Source: CALUTH01 sp964452495
GTDB taxonomy: Bacteria > Cyanobacteriota > Vampirovibrionia > Gastranaerophilales > Gastranaerophilaceae
NCBI GenBank assembly: GCA_964452495.1
Contig: CAYVMC010000004.1
Span: 42,598-106,597 of the forward strand
Direction of reading: 5' to 3'
Length of the DNA: 64,000 nucleotides
The notes below the pieces were generated by a model, which saw only the letters and a list, made by a program, of their open reading frames with translations, was not told where the DNA came from and did no database searches. The translations under genes and the position numbers were made by a program. Positions 24,456 through 32,899 of the stretch are shown here, one piece after another (the stretch's first letter is position 1; every line of letters begins with the position of its first letter).

Positions 24456-26888
24456 CTACTTTTCTTCAGCAGCAGTACTTGCAGGAATTCTCATTGCGTA
24501 GAATGAGCGGATTACAAATACAAGTGCTACAATCAAAAGTACAACACCTACTATTCTTGAATACTCTCTGAATATCGGGTTAATAGCAATCTCCATCGCT
24601 AATAAACCAAACAAAGTAGTAAACTTAATAATAGGGTTCATCGCAACTGAAGAAGTATCTTTGAACGGATCGCCGACAGTATCACCGACAACAGTAGCTT
24701 CGTGGAGCGGAGTACCTTTTTCATTCATGTCAACTTCAACGATTTTCTTAGCATTATCCCAGCAGCCGCCGGCATTAGCCATAAATACAGCCTGGAATAA
24801 ACCAAATACAGCAATTGCGATTAAGTAACTTACAAAGAATGATACGGGTGCATTGTTATCACCTGATGGTGAAGACAAGCAGGCAAGCGCCAAAGCAAAT
24901 GCAAACAATGCGATAAAGATATTGAACATACCTTTTTGAGCGTATTGCGTACAAATTTTAACAACCTCTTTAGAGTTTGATACATTTGCTGTTTTATCAT
25001 CATTTTCACCCAGTTTAATGTGATTTTTAATAAATTCAACAGCAGAATATGCACCGGTTGTAACTGCTTGCATAGAAGCACCTGAGAACCAGTAAATTAC
25101 TGCACCGCCGGCGATGAAGCCGAGAAGTGTATAAGGATTTAACAGGTTCAATATCATTTCGGGTGTAATACCTAATGTTTCTTTAATTACAAGAATCAAA
25201 GAGAAAATCATGGTTGTAGCACCAACTACAGCTGTACCGATAAGAACCGGCTTAGAGGTAGCTTTAAATGTATTACCAGCACCATCATTTTCTTCCAGAT
25301 ATCTTTTTGCATTTTCAAAATCAGGTTTGAAACCATATTCTTGTTCGATTTTATTAGCAACATCAGGAACTTCTTCTATCAAAGAAAGTTCGTAAACTGA
25401 TTGAGCGTTATCTGTAACAGGACCATAGCTGTCAACAGCAATTGTAACAGGCCCCATACCAAGGAAACCGAATGCAACCAAACCAAATGCAAACACAGAC
25501 GGATAAATCATTATACCATCCGTAATATGAATACTTGCAAAGTATGCAAGCCCCATAAGAAGAACAATGATAGAACCAATCCAGAAGCCGGAGAAGTTAC
25601 CTGATACAATACCTGAAAGAATTGTAAGAGATGCTCCGCCTTCTTTAGAAGCCGTAACAACTTCTTTAGTGTGTTTTGCTTTTGGACTTGTAAATACCTT
25701 TGTAGCTTCCGGAATAAGCGCTGCTCCTAAAGTACCGCAAGAAATTATAATTGACAGTACTAACCAAAGGTTTTCAACAGGCAATGCACCTAATAACCAT
25801 TTACTTACACCAAATGTCATACAAATTGAAAGAATTGAGGTAATCCAAACAAGTGTAGTAAGCGGAAACTCAAAGTCAAATTTAGAAGTTTGTGCTGCAT
25901 AAATTTTAGTAAGCAAACCATTAATCCAGTATGCAACAACTGAAGTAACAATCATTAAAAATCTCATGGTGAAAATCCATGCTAACAGCGGAACCTGATA
26001 TTCAGGATTTACACCTAAAAGAATAAAGCTTACAAGAGCAACACCGGTTACCCCGTAAGTTTCAAATCCATCAGCAGTAGGTCCGATAGAATCGCCGGCA
26101 TTATCACCTGTACAGTCAGCAATAACCCCAGGGTTTCTCGGGTCATCTTCTTTAATACCAAACTGAATTTTCATCAGGTCAGAACCAATGTCAGCAATTT
26201 TGGTAAATATACCACCTGCAACACGCAGAGCAGAAGCCCCCAAGCTTTCACCGATAGCAAAACCGATAAAGCACGCACCTGCTAGATGACCGGGGACAAA
26301 TAAAAGGATTACAAGCATCATAATAAGTTCTACAGATACAAGTAATACACCGATGCTCATACCTGCTCTTAGAGGTATATTAAGAATATTTAACGGATTA
26401 CCTTTAAGGGCAGTGAATGATGTTCTTGAGTTAGCCAGAGTATTCATTCTGATACCAAACCACGCAACGAGGTAAGAACCAAGAATACCAAGAACAGACC
26501 ATCCTAAAATTGTTAAAACACCTTGAAGCCCCATTTTTTGAAGATAACCAAAATAAAAAGCTATACACAATCCAATAAGGATTTCCAAGACCAATAAGAA
26601 CTTACCTTGCTGAATAAGATAAGTTTTACAGGTTTCAAAAATAGTATTCCCGACATCTTCCATAACAGAGTGTACAGGAACTTTTTTTACTCTTAAAAAC
26701 TCAATAGCCCCAAAAATTACACCGACTACTGATACACATATACCAATAACTAAAAGATTGTAACTGGTAATATCAGCAGCCTTAATATCAGGAACTACAA
26801 GCGATGCTTCACCTGCAAAAGCAGGAACAAGTGCAAAGAATGAAACCGCCAGAGCTAGCATACTTTGCACAAAACTTTTTTTCTTCAT
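24456..26888 (-). CDS. hppA: Membrane-bound ion-translocating pyrophosphatase
   Basis: 810 residues, ~16-17 TM helices, with the substrate motif DDPRNPGVIADCTGDNAGD (family: DNVGDNVGD) and a second Asp cluster near the C-terminus (DTVGDPFKDTSS). It couples PPi hydrolysis to cation pumping in the inner membrane. GNTFKATSKP places Lys where K+-dependent enzymes have Ala (GNTTAA), so K+-independent H+ pumping is the better guess. The first 26 residues (MKKKSFVQSMLALAVSFFALVPAFA) look like a cleavable Sec signal. AAAGGAGAG site before ATG; single-gene unit with own promoter and terminator. Confidence 0.95.
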   Translation of the reverse strand: MKKKSFVQSMLALAVSFFALVPAFAGEASLVVPDIKAADITSYNLLVIGICVSVVGVIFGAIEFLRVKKVPVHSVMEDVGNTIFETCKTYLIQQGKFLLVLEILIGLCIAFYFGYLQKMGLQGVLTILGWSVLGILGSYLVAWFGIRMNTLANSRTSFTALKGNPLNILNIPLRAGMSIGVLLVSVELIMMLVILLFVPGHLAGACFIGFAIGESLGASALRVAGGIFTKIADIGSDLMKIQFGIKEDDPRNPGVIADCTGDNAGDSIGPTADGFETYGVTGVALVSFILLGVNPEYQVPLLAWIFTMRFLMIVTSVVAYWINGLLTKIYAAQTSKFDFEFPLTTLVWITSILSICMTFGVSKWLLGALPVENLWLVLSIIISCGTLGAALIPEATKVFTSPKAKHTKEVVTASKEGGASLTILSGIVSGNFSGFWIGSIIVLLMGLAYFASIHITDGIMIYPSVFAFGLVAFGFLGMGPVTIAVDSYGPVTDNAQSVYELSLIEEVPDVANKIEQEYGFKPDFENAKRYLEENDGAGNTFKATSKPVLIGTAVVGATTMIFSLILVIKETLGITPEMILNLLNPYTLLGFIAGGAVIYWFSGASMQAVTTGAYSAVEFIKNHIKLGENDDKTANVSNSKEVVKICTQYAQKGMFNIFIALFAFALALACLSSPSGDNNAPVSFFVSYLIAIAVFGLFQAVFMANAGGCWDNAKKIVEVDMNEKGTPLHEATVVGDTVGDPFKDTSSVAMNPIIKFTTLFGLLAMEIAINPIFREYSRIVGVVLLIVALVFVIRSFYAMRIPASTAAEEK

Positions 26889-26935
26889 TTTCGCTCTCCT
26901 TTACTGATAATAAACAATTAACTCTGGATAAAATA

Positions 26936-26965
26936 ATTATACTCCAAACTCACCTTATCGGGCAA
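26936..26965 (-). promoter_or_regulatory. Promoter of hppA
   Basis: On the minus strand TTGCCC (26960-26965), 18-base spacer, TATAAT (26936-26941), 47 bases before the hppA ATG. It overlaps the end of the nitroreductase gene region. Confidence 0.65.
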
Positions 26966-26972
26966 GAAAGTT

Positions 26973-27620
26973 TTATTCAAATGAATTACCTATTTTTTCT
27001 AGAAAAATAACTTCATCAAAATCTTTTCTGAGTTTACGCAACGTGGTATGTTCTGCTTCATATCCCAGCGTAATCATTGAAGCAATAATTTCTTTATTAT
27101 TCAACCCGAGTTTGTTTTTGACATCTTTCGACAATTCCGGATTAAGCCCGGTTAATTCATTTGCCATAGCCCCTATAATACATGATTTAACATTATGAGA
27201 TTCTGCCTCCAGCATCATGTAAGAAATTGCATACGTTAACTGTTCTACCGTTCTTAGTTTTACAATATTTTCACCAAGAAGCGGCGGATAGTATTCGGGC
27301 ATGTTCATAATATTGTCTATCGCAGCATCGGCAATTCCTTTTTGTTTAAGGATTTTCGAGAACTCATCCTTATCCCAAGCACCACAATCTGCAACACATA
27401 CAATAACGCTATCACAGTTTCTCACATGCTGTTGATTACATGCCAATTTCGATAGCAGCTCTTTATTTTCCTTGTTTCGCACAAGAATAAACTTCCAGGA
27501 CTGAACATTCATCCATGATGGTGCAAGCCTGCCTGCATTAAGGATTGATTTTAAAACATCAACGGGAATTTCCCTATCTGAGTATTTACGTACACTCTGC
27601 CTCTCATTAATTAATTTCAT
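26973..27620 (-). CDS. Nitroreductase-family flavoprotein
   Basis: 215 residues. Begins with the FMN phosphate motif ERQSVRKYSDREIP and continues LNAGRLAPSWMNVQSWKFILVR, the conserved SxxNxQxW/PW segment, and IIASMITLGYEAE, the C-terminal strand-loop (GYP-type) of the family. Such enzymes reduce nitro- or quinone compounds or related substrates using NAD(P)H and FMN; substrate not predictable. The central insert (AWDKDEFSKILKQKG...MNMPEYYPP) is typical of the dimer-forming cap. Cytoplasmic; no signal. Confidence 0.88.
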   Translation of the reverse strand: MKLINERQSVRKYSDREIPVDVLKSILNAGRLAPSWMNVQSWKFILVRNKENKELLSKLACNQQHVRNCDSVIVCVADCGAWDKDEFSKILKQKGIADAAIDNIMNMPEYYPPLLGENIVKLRTVEQLTYAISYMMLEAESHNVKSCIIGAMANELTGLNPELSKDVKNKLGLNNKEIIASMITLGYEAEHTTLRKLRKDFDEVIFLEKIGNSFE

Positions 27621-27682
27621 ATTCCCCCCTTTTTATACTATTCAAATAGAAATTTTGACCTTTTATTGCACATTTTTCCAAG

Positions 27683-28993
27683 TTATTTTTCACCAAGAAC
27701 AATAGTAAAGTCACTATTTACACTATAATTATGAACAGGATCAAATATATACTGACAGTTCTCAATTTGCGGAAGTTTTTTCTTTATATAATCAAAAAAA
27801 TCTGTAGTAACATTGCCGCTATTTGCAACAAACTGAGTATGAGGAAGATAATCAAGCTCCATGGTATTAACATTGTAACCTAACTCTTCAAGGGCAGTTT
27901 TAATAACTTTTGCTTCCTCTCTCCTTTTCGTTTCAAACATAATACCTGCTGTAAGGTGCGAATAATTAGCTTCCACCTTGTCACGATAAATCATACGATT
28001 TATAACTTCCTGAGTTTTCACAGGGTCTATAATCCAGTAACTGATATACCCCTTCTGATTTGGGGCTCCCGGAAGAAGCGCGATTTCTATATGTGTTTCA
28101 TCAATTCCGCGCAAATAATTTGCAATCTGTGTAAGCTCAAACACACTCATATCTGTTTTAACATATTTGTGCAGAACATTTACAATTTCAGGAAGCTTGG
28201 GAATAGTTGACGGACTTTTTAGTTTTTTAAGAAAATATTTTAAAAACCACTGTTGCCTGTGCGTACGTCCGATATCACCAAGTCCGTCCTTACGATACCT
28301 TAAATAACCTACAGCATCATTTCCATTAAGAACTGTATCACCTTTAGATAAATTTATAAACAACTTTCCGGCGTAATCATTGTAATACATACTTTTCTCA
28401 ACGTATATTGGGACTCCACCAATTGCATCAACAACCTGCCTCACACTCTCGTCATTAACAACAATGTATTTATCAATTTTAACCCCGAGCATCTCAGTAA
28501 TTGTTTTCTTTACCAGGTCAATACCACCTAAAGCGTGTGCTGAATTGATTTTTTGAACTCCGTATTTTCCAGGCAAAATAACTTTGCAATCTCTGGGTAT
28601 CGTTATTGCATTAATCGTTTTATCTTTGGGGTCAATATTAACAAGAATCATAGTATCAGAGCGTGTTCCCCGCCAGATATCCTTACTATCGGGATTGGTA
28701 TCAACCCCCAGAATAAGAATATTCTGCCGTTTGGGTATAAATACCGGAGACGGTTGTTTTCTATTATCACGGGCTTCATTATATGCATCAACTTTCTGGG
28801 CAATGTTACTATCTTCACCAAAAATCGAATCAATAACAGAATCTTTTTCAGCAAAATACAAAACCACAACCGCAGCCAGACAAACTGCAACAACTACTGC
28901 AAAAAGTATTTTTACAAACTTTGAGGTATCATCTCTTTCTTTTTGTATATTTTTTAAAAATATATTATATTCTTCTTCTTGGACCGTCTTCAT
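27683..28993 (-). CDS. LytR-CpsA-Psr family protein with LytR C-terminal domain
   Basis: 436 residues: short cytoplasmic N-terminus, one TM helix (about 27-47, FVKILFAVVVAVCLAAVVVLYF), then the LCP domain with NILILGVDTNPD, RSDTMILVNIDP, TIPRDCKV and GVQKINSAHALGG, and GDIGRTHRQQWFLKY near residue 250. A C-terminal ~110-residue domain matches the LytR_C fold (GIMFETKRREEAKVIKTAL). LCP enzymes transfer undecaprenyl-linked polymers to peptidoglycan; all Arg/Asp residues binding the pyrophosphate seem present. In a diderm this may attach an envelope polysaccharide. Confidence 0.9.
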   Translation of the reverse strand: MKTVQEEEYNIFLKNIQKERDDTSKFVKILFAVVVAVCLAAVVVLYFAEKDSVIDSIFGEDSNIAQKVDAYNEARDNRKQPSPVFIPKRQNILILGVDTNPDSKDIWRGTRSDTMILVNIDPKDKTINAITIPRDCKVILPGKYGVQKINSAHALGGIDLVKKTITEMLGVKIDKYIVVNDESVRQVVDAIGGVPIYVEKSMYYNDYAGKLFINLSKGDTVLNGNDAVGYLRYRKDGLGDIGRTHRQQWFLKYFLKKLKSPSTIPKLPEIVNVLHKYVKTDMSVFELTQIANYLRGIDETHIEIALLPGAPNQKGYISYWIIDPVKTQEVINRMIYRDKVEANYSHLTAGIMFETKRREEAKVIKTALEELGYNVNTMELDYLPHTQFVANSGNVTTDFFDYIKKKLPQIENCQYIFDPVHNYSVNSDFTIVLGEK

Positions 28994-29091
28994 TGTCTTT
29001 TACCGAACAGAAATATTATAGTTTGCTAAAAGATTAAAATCAAATAAGGTAATCAAATATAGCCATACCGGAGAATAAAAAATGAACAGTC

Positions 29092-29106
29092 AAAAAAAAA
29101 AAAAAA
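29092..29106. repeat. Homopolymer of 15 A
   Basis: Fifteen consecutive A in the gap between the LCP gene and the rplT terminator. Prone to slippage and sequencing error; no coding sequence is affected. Confidence 0.9.
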
Positions 29107-29163
29107 GATAACCTTCTTCTCAATTGAAAATACTTTTTTGGCTTAACAAGCAAGATATTCTAG

Positions 29164-29200
29164 TAAAAAAGACCTGTTAAAAACAGGTCTTTTTCCTTTT
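29164..29200 (-). terminator. Rho-independent terminator of rpmI-rplT
   Basis: Stem AAAAGACCTGTT / AACAGGTCTTTT with an A/T loop, and on the minus strand a T-run after the stem, 12-45 bases past the rplT stop. Confidence 0.85.
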
Positions 29201-29211
29201 TAAAGTTTAAT

Positions 29212-29562
29212 CTATAATGCTGCTTTTGCTGTTTCAACAATAACTTGAAAAGCTTCAGGTTCATTTACTGCCAATTCAGCAAGCATCTTTCTGTTTACTA
29301 CAATGTTAGCTTTTTTGCACGCATTAACAAATCTTGAATAGCTGATACCGTTTGCTCTGACAGCTGCATTAATTCTGATAATCCAGAGTCTGCGCATATT
29401 ACGTTTTGTAGCTTTTCTATCTCTGTAAGCGTATTTAAGAGCTTTCATAACAGCAATATTAGCGACCTTAAATATTCTGCTTCTTGCGCCTTTAAAACCT
29501 TTTGCTAACTTAAGTATTTTTTTATGCCTGTTACGGCTTACATTTCCACGTTTAATTCTCAT
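29212..29562 (-). CDS. rplT: 50S ribosomal protein L20
   Basis: 116 residues with the L20 N-terminal signature RIKRGNVSRNRHKKILKLAKGF and the core RDRKATKRNMRRLWIIRINAA. L20 is a primary 23S rRNA-binding assembly protein and autoregulates its own operon in well-studied bacteria. It follows rpmI by 12 bp. infC, normally the first gene of this operon, is absent upstream. Confidence 0.98.
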   Translation of the reverse strand: MRIKRGNVSRNRHKKILKLAKGFKGARSRIFKVANIAVMKALKYAYRDRKATKRNMRRLWIIRINAAVRANGISYSRFVNACKKANIVVNRKMLAELAVNEPEAFQVIVETAKAAL

Positions 29563-29574
29563 TGTTCAACACTC

Positions 29575-29784
29575 CTATCTTGCATATTTCTTGTATGGTA
29601 ACTCTTTTGAAACTAACTTTGTGTGAGTTTCAGACACTACAGCGTTTTTGAATATTTTACGCTTTCTAGACTCGGACTTGTGTTGAAGCAAGTGCCCTAT
29701 ACCAGCATGACGTCTTTCAATTTTTCCACTGCCAGTTATTTTGTAACGTTTTGCGGCAGCTTTGTGTGTTTTCATTTTTGGCAT
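29575..29784 (-). CDS. rpmI: 50S ribosomal protein L35
   Basis: 69 residues: MPKMKTHKAAAKRYKITGSGKIERRHAGIGHLL is the typical L35 start with high Lys/Arg content. AAAGGAG site before ATG. It is the first gene of a two-gene operon (rpmI-rplT) with its own promoter, rather than following infC. Confidence 0.97.
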   Translation of the reverse strand: MPKMKTHKAAAKRYKITGSGKIERRHAGIGHLLQHKSESRKRKIFKNAVVSETHTKLVSKELPYKKYAR

Positions 29785-29811
29785 TTTACATCTCCTTTTT
29801 CAAAGTTGTAC

Positions 29812-29855
29812 AAAACCGAGCAAGGCATACCAACGCGCTATACTTCGGCTACGTT
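29812..29855 (-). ncRNA. Structured 5' leader of rpmI-rplT, candidate L20-binding element
   Basis: The ~65-base leader contains CCGAAGTATAGCGCG, TTGGTATGCC and TTGCTCGG, which resemble the 5' half of a tRNA (D-arm AGCGCxxxTTGGTAxGC). Bases CCGA and TCGG at the ends can pair. L20 autoregulation by leader RNAs is established in other bacteria; this particular element is inference. Confidence 0.35.
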
Positions 29856-29856
29856 T

Positions 29857-29885
29857 AATGTACCACACAGAAAATCCGAATGCAA
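29857..29885 (-). promoter_or_regulatory. Promoter of rpmI-rplT
   Basis: Minus strand TTGCAT (29880-29885), 17-base spacer, TACATT (29857-29862). Transcription would start near 29850, leaving a ~65-base leader. Confidence 0.7.
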
Positions 29886-29896
29886 GCATTTATATA

Positions 29897-30451
29897 TCAT
29901 TCTTTACATTTTATTGCACCGAACGCTCTTATATAACCGTTTTCATAAGTAATCAAGTAGTACGCTCCGTCTTTTATGTACTCAATAGAAGCATTTCTGT
30001 AGGTAAAATTCTCTGTCTGCGTCTCTCCCCTTATATCCTTTGTTGTATCAACCAAACGTTTAACCCGTTCATTTTTAGTTTCAAATTTTTTCTTTTTCTT
30101 ATTTTTGCCGCTCTTTTCTTCCTCAATCTGATTATACATTTTTTGTAATTCTTCTTTATTCTCTGAAATTTTAAATACCGGAATAACAGCAATGAGCTTG
30201 TGCGATTCAATAAGCAGAAGAAACTCTTTATCATCAGATAATGCAAGAATATAATGTCCAGGTTTTATAAAATTTCCGTTATAATCCGGAATATAATCAA
30301 CAATTGTCAAAATCGGCTCGGGAGTACTAGGGTATGCATACCTGTAAATACTGTCCTGTCCATCAAAAAGCCCTGAAGGCGAACTATAAGTGGTTGCACC
30401 TTCAACATTTCTTAAATTAGGCTTTATCGTATACGTATAATCAAAATCCAA
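29897..30451 (-). CDS. Hypothetical protein coupled to rnpA
   Basis: 184 residues from a TTG start 2 bases after the rnpA stop, with a GGAG site in the last rnpA codons. The N-terminal ~95 residues form strands (HYILALSDDKEFLLLIESHKLIAVIPVF), the middle is strongly basic (EKSGKNKKKKKFETKNERVKR), and the C-terminus again beta (YYLITYENGYIRAFGAIKCKE). In Cyanobacteria the gene after rnpA encodes a small PH-like protein; this could be a diverged counterpart, but no motif confirms that. Translationally coupled to rnpA. Confidence 0.55.
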   Translation of the reverse strand: MDFDYTYTIKPNLRNVEGATTYSSPSGLFDGQDSIYRYAYPSTPEPILTIVDYIPDYNGNFIKPGHYILALSDDKEFLLLIESHKLIAVIPVFKISENKEELQKMYNQIEEEKSGKNKKKKKFETKNERVKRLVDTTKDIRGETQTENFTYRNASIEYIKDGAYYLITYENGYIRAFGAIKCKE

Positions 30452-30453
30452 TA

Positions 30454-30804
30454 CTACAACTCCGATAAAAGTTCAAATATTGTCTGCTTTGTTCTATTAA
30501 AATCATTTTCAAGCGCCTTTACCTGCCCTAAAAAAATCAGTGACATATACTCATCGGACTTTCCTACATTTCCTTCTTTCAGCAGTAACCTGTAACTCTC
30601 TCTCATGAGCCTTTTTAAACGATTACGTTTTACAGCACGCTTATGCGTTTTTTTACTTACCACAAAACCCGCTTTTGTCGGCATATCTTTGGTCTTTTTT
30701 AATCCAGCAATTAATGTAATACCATTTTTCCGTATGGAATTATTCACACGGTAAGTAGCATTAAATGCTGCAGAATTTTTCAGTCTGTATTTCTTCGGTA
30801 TCAT
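30454..30804 (-). CDS. rnpA: Ribonuclease P protein component
   Basis: 116 residues from ATG 30804 (MIPKKYRLKNSAAFNATYRVN), the usual RnpA N-terminus. The RNR motif is AVKRNRLKRLMRESYRL, preceded by GFVVSKKTHKRA. It supports RNase P RNA in tRNA 5' maturation. The frame runs upstream to 30858 but the extra residues are not conserved-looking. A TATTAT stands 6 bases before this ATG, so the mRNA may be leaderless. rpmH, nearly always next to rnpA, is missing; a divergent lpxI gene lies there instead. Confidence 0.92.
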   Translation of the reverse strand: MIPKKYRLKNSAAFNATYRVNNSIRKNGITLIAGLKKTKDMPTKAGFVVSKKTHKRAVKRNRLKRLMRESYRLLLKEGNVGKSDEYMSLIFLGQVKALENDFNRTKQTIFELLSEL

Positions 30805-30810
30805 AGATAA

Positions 30811-30840
30811 ATAATACAATAATTTAACAATTATATACAA
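30811..30840 (-). promoter_or_regulatory. Promoter of rnpA, possibly giving a leaderless mRNA
   Basis: Minus strand TTGTAT (30835-30840), 18-base spacer, TATTAT (30811-30816), then 6 bases to the ATG. No ribosome site is present before the ATG. Confidence 0.45.
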
Positions 30841-30890
30841 TATGATGTTTTTAAACATTGTTTATGCAATAATTTTGTAGGAGGTATGAA

Positions 30891-31706
30891 ATGTCACTGG
30901 CACTTGAGCAAAAACAGGGGTTAATAGCAGGGGACGGGCTTCTTCCCGTAAAAATGGCAAAGGCTGCAAAAGAAAACGGTTTTGATGTAGTTGCAATTTC
31001 TTTGTCAAACGATAATTACGCTCAACTAAAAAAATATTGTTTAAAAGTATATTCTTGCTGCCCCGGAGAAACTTTTAAAATAGAAAACATTTTAAAGGAC
31101 GAAGAAATTAAACAATTAACCTTTCTTGGGAAAGTAAGCAAAAAAGTCCTATTAAAACGTCCTAAATTTGATATGCGAGCTATAGAATTTATTAAACAAG
31201 CAATAAGGCTCAATGATGACCAAGTAATGCTTATGATTATTGAAGAATTTGAGAAGCGCGGTATAACCATCCTTGACCAAACTATTTTCATAAAAGAATT
31301 AATGATTCCATCAGGAATACTTGGTAAAATCCAGCCGACACAAAATCAGATTGATGATGTAAATTACGGGTACTGGCTGGCTAAAGAAACTGGAAAACTT
31401 GATATTGGTCAATCGGTTGTGATAAAAGATAAAATGATAATGTCTGTTGAAGCAATTGAAGGTACAGATGCCTGCATCAAACGCGGATGTAAAATAGCAA
31501 AGTGCAAAGGCAGAGTTGTTAAAGTAGCAAAACCCAATCAGGATAAACGCTTTGACATCCCGGCTGTCGGTTTGAGAACAATAAAAACAATGCATAAGTA
31601 TAAAGCCGACCTCCTTGCAGTCGAAGCCAACGAAACTATTATTGTCGATCAAGATAAAGTTGTAGAATATGCAAACAAGCATAATATTGTAATTATGGCG
31701 GTATAA
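30891..31706 (+). CDS. lpxI: UDP-2,3-diacylglucosamine pyrophosphatase LpxI
   Basis: 271 residues. LpxI landmarks: QGLIAGDGLLPVKMAKAAKENG at the N-terminus, FLGKVSKKVLLKR, IIEEFEKRGITILDQT near residue 125, and in the C-terminal domain IMSVEAIEGTDACIKRGC and DIPAVGLRTIKTMHKYKAD with catalytic Asp/Glu. It hydrolyses UDP-2,3-diacyl-GlcN to lipid X, the step before LpxB. An AGGAGG site is close to the ATG. lpxB overlaps its stop by one base, so the two steps are coupled. Confidence 0.93.
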   Translation: MSLALEQKQGLIAGDGLLPVKMAKAAKENGFDVVAISLSNDNYAQLKKYCLKVYSCCPGETFKIENILKDEEIKQLTFLGKVSKKVLLKRPKFDMRAIEFIKQAIRLNDDQVMLMIIEEFEKRGITILDQTIFIKELMIPSGILGKIQPTQNQIDDVNYGYWLAKETGKLDIGQSVVIKDKMIMSVEAIEGTDACIKRGCKIAKCKGRVVKVAKPNQDKRFDIPAVGLRTIKTMHKYKADLLAVEANETIIVDQDKVVEYANKHNIVIMAV

Positions 31707-32833
31707 TGACAAAGATTTTTATCATAACCGGAGAATACTCGGGTGATACTCACGCAGCAGCAGTTGTAAGACAATTGCGTAAAATATCTCCGGAGGTAAT
31801 AATTGAAGGCATTGGCAGCAACCAAATGGAAGCTGAAGGGGTCAAACTATTTAAAAACCACAGTAAAATGGGGGTTGTAGGAATTTCTCCGCAAATTATT
31901 ATTGACCATATTAAACTTGGCAGACAGGTGGTTGATTATATTCTTAATGACTATAAACCTGAACTTGTTTTGCTTGTAGACTACGGCGGATTTAATCTTA
32001 AAATTGCACAATTTTTAAAAAAGCATAATTTTGAAGGTAAAATTTTTTACTACATTCCTCCACAAATCTGGGCGTCAAGAAAATACAGAATTAAGGCGGT
32101 AAAAAAGTACGTAGACAAAGTTCTCTGTATATTTCCGTTTGAAGAAGAAATGTACAAAGAATACGGTATTGACGTTCACTATTGCGGACATCCGCTAATT
32201 GCACAGCTTCCTGAAAAAATTAACAGGGAGGAATTTTTTGCAAAACATAATTTTATGCAGGACAAACCTTTAGTTGCGGTATTTCCCGGATCTAGAAAGT
32301 TTGAACTTAAATATTTAATGAAACTATTTATTGAATCCGCAAAAACTTTAAAACGAAAACATCCGGATTTACAAATTTGCTTCTCAATGGCTCCAAATCT
32401 AAATGACAAATTGTATTATAAATATTTTAAGAATTGTGATTTTCCAGTCATAAAAGGTGAGAATCAAGCACTTTTATCAACTGCAGATGCACTTATTCTT
32501 GCTTCCGGCACAGTGGCTCTTGAAGCAGCCCTGTATAAAACGCCTCTGCTTATTGCATATCGCGCACCATGGCTATTCTATTTAATATATCTTGTTGTAC
32601 GCTGTATAGACAAAGTATCTCTGCCAAATATTATCTGTAACAGATTAATCGTACCGGAGCTTGTTCAGCCCAAAGCAACACTTAATAATATTGTGTTTGA
32701 AACCGAAAGACTGCTGTATGACAAAAAACGCAGAAAAGAACAACTTCAAGAGTTAGAAGAGGTCAGAGGTAAATTATCCAATAAATGCTCATCAGCAGAG
32801 GTCGCTAAAGTAATCAAAGAAACAGTTACTTGA
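31706..32833 (+). CDS. lpxB: Lipid-A-disaccharide synthase
   Basis: 375 residues, GT19 family: ITGEYSGDTHAAAVV (family ISGEASGDLHGA), GIGSNQMEAEGVKLF, MGVVGISPQII, YYIPPQIWASRKYR, CIFPFEEEMYKEYG, FPGSRKFELKYL and ILASGTVALEAAL. It joins lipid X and UDP-diacylglucosamine to form the tetraacyl lipid A disaccharide at the inner membrane. Its presence with lpxI shows an LPS-bearing outer membrane. Starts within the lpxI stop codon (TAATG). Confidence 0.95.
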   Translation: MTKIFIITGEYSGDTHAAAVVRQLRKISPEVIIEGIGSNQMEAEGVKLFKNHSKMGVVGISPQIIIDHIKLGRQVVDYILNDYKPELVLLVDYGGFNLKIAQFLKKHNFEGKIFYYIPPQIWASRKYRIKAVKKYVDKVLCIFPFEEEMYKEYGIDVHYCGHPLIAQLPEKINREEFFAKHNFMQDKPLVAVFPGSRKFELKYLMKLFIESAKTLKRKHPDLQICFSMAPNLNDKLYYKYFKNCDFPVIKGENQALLSTADALILASGTVALEAALYKTPLLIAYRAPWLFYLIYLVVRCIDKVSLPNIICNRLIVPELVQPKATLNNIVFETERLLYDKKRRKEQLQELEEVRGKLSNKCSSAEVAKVIKETVT

Positions 32834-32851
32834 AATAGTAAGAGTTGTTAA

Positions 32852-32881
32852 TTGATTGTAAATCCAATTTTTTGTTAAGAT
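32852..32881 (+). promoter_or_regulatory. Promoter upstream of the plsC pair
   Basis: TTGATT (32852-32857), 18-base spacer, TAAGAT (32876-32881), 18 bases before the ATG at 32900. Moderate match. Confidence 0.4.
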
Positions 32882-32899
32882 AGTTAGATAGGTAAGAGT

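Noticed and set aside
24830..25902. Several ORFs inside hppA on both strands
   Set aside because: Shadows of a strongly conserved membrane pyrophosphatase frame.
29816..29852. Complete tRNA gene
   Set aside because: Only a 5'-half-like stretch is present; no anticodon stem, T-arm or acceptor 3' half follows before rpmI.
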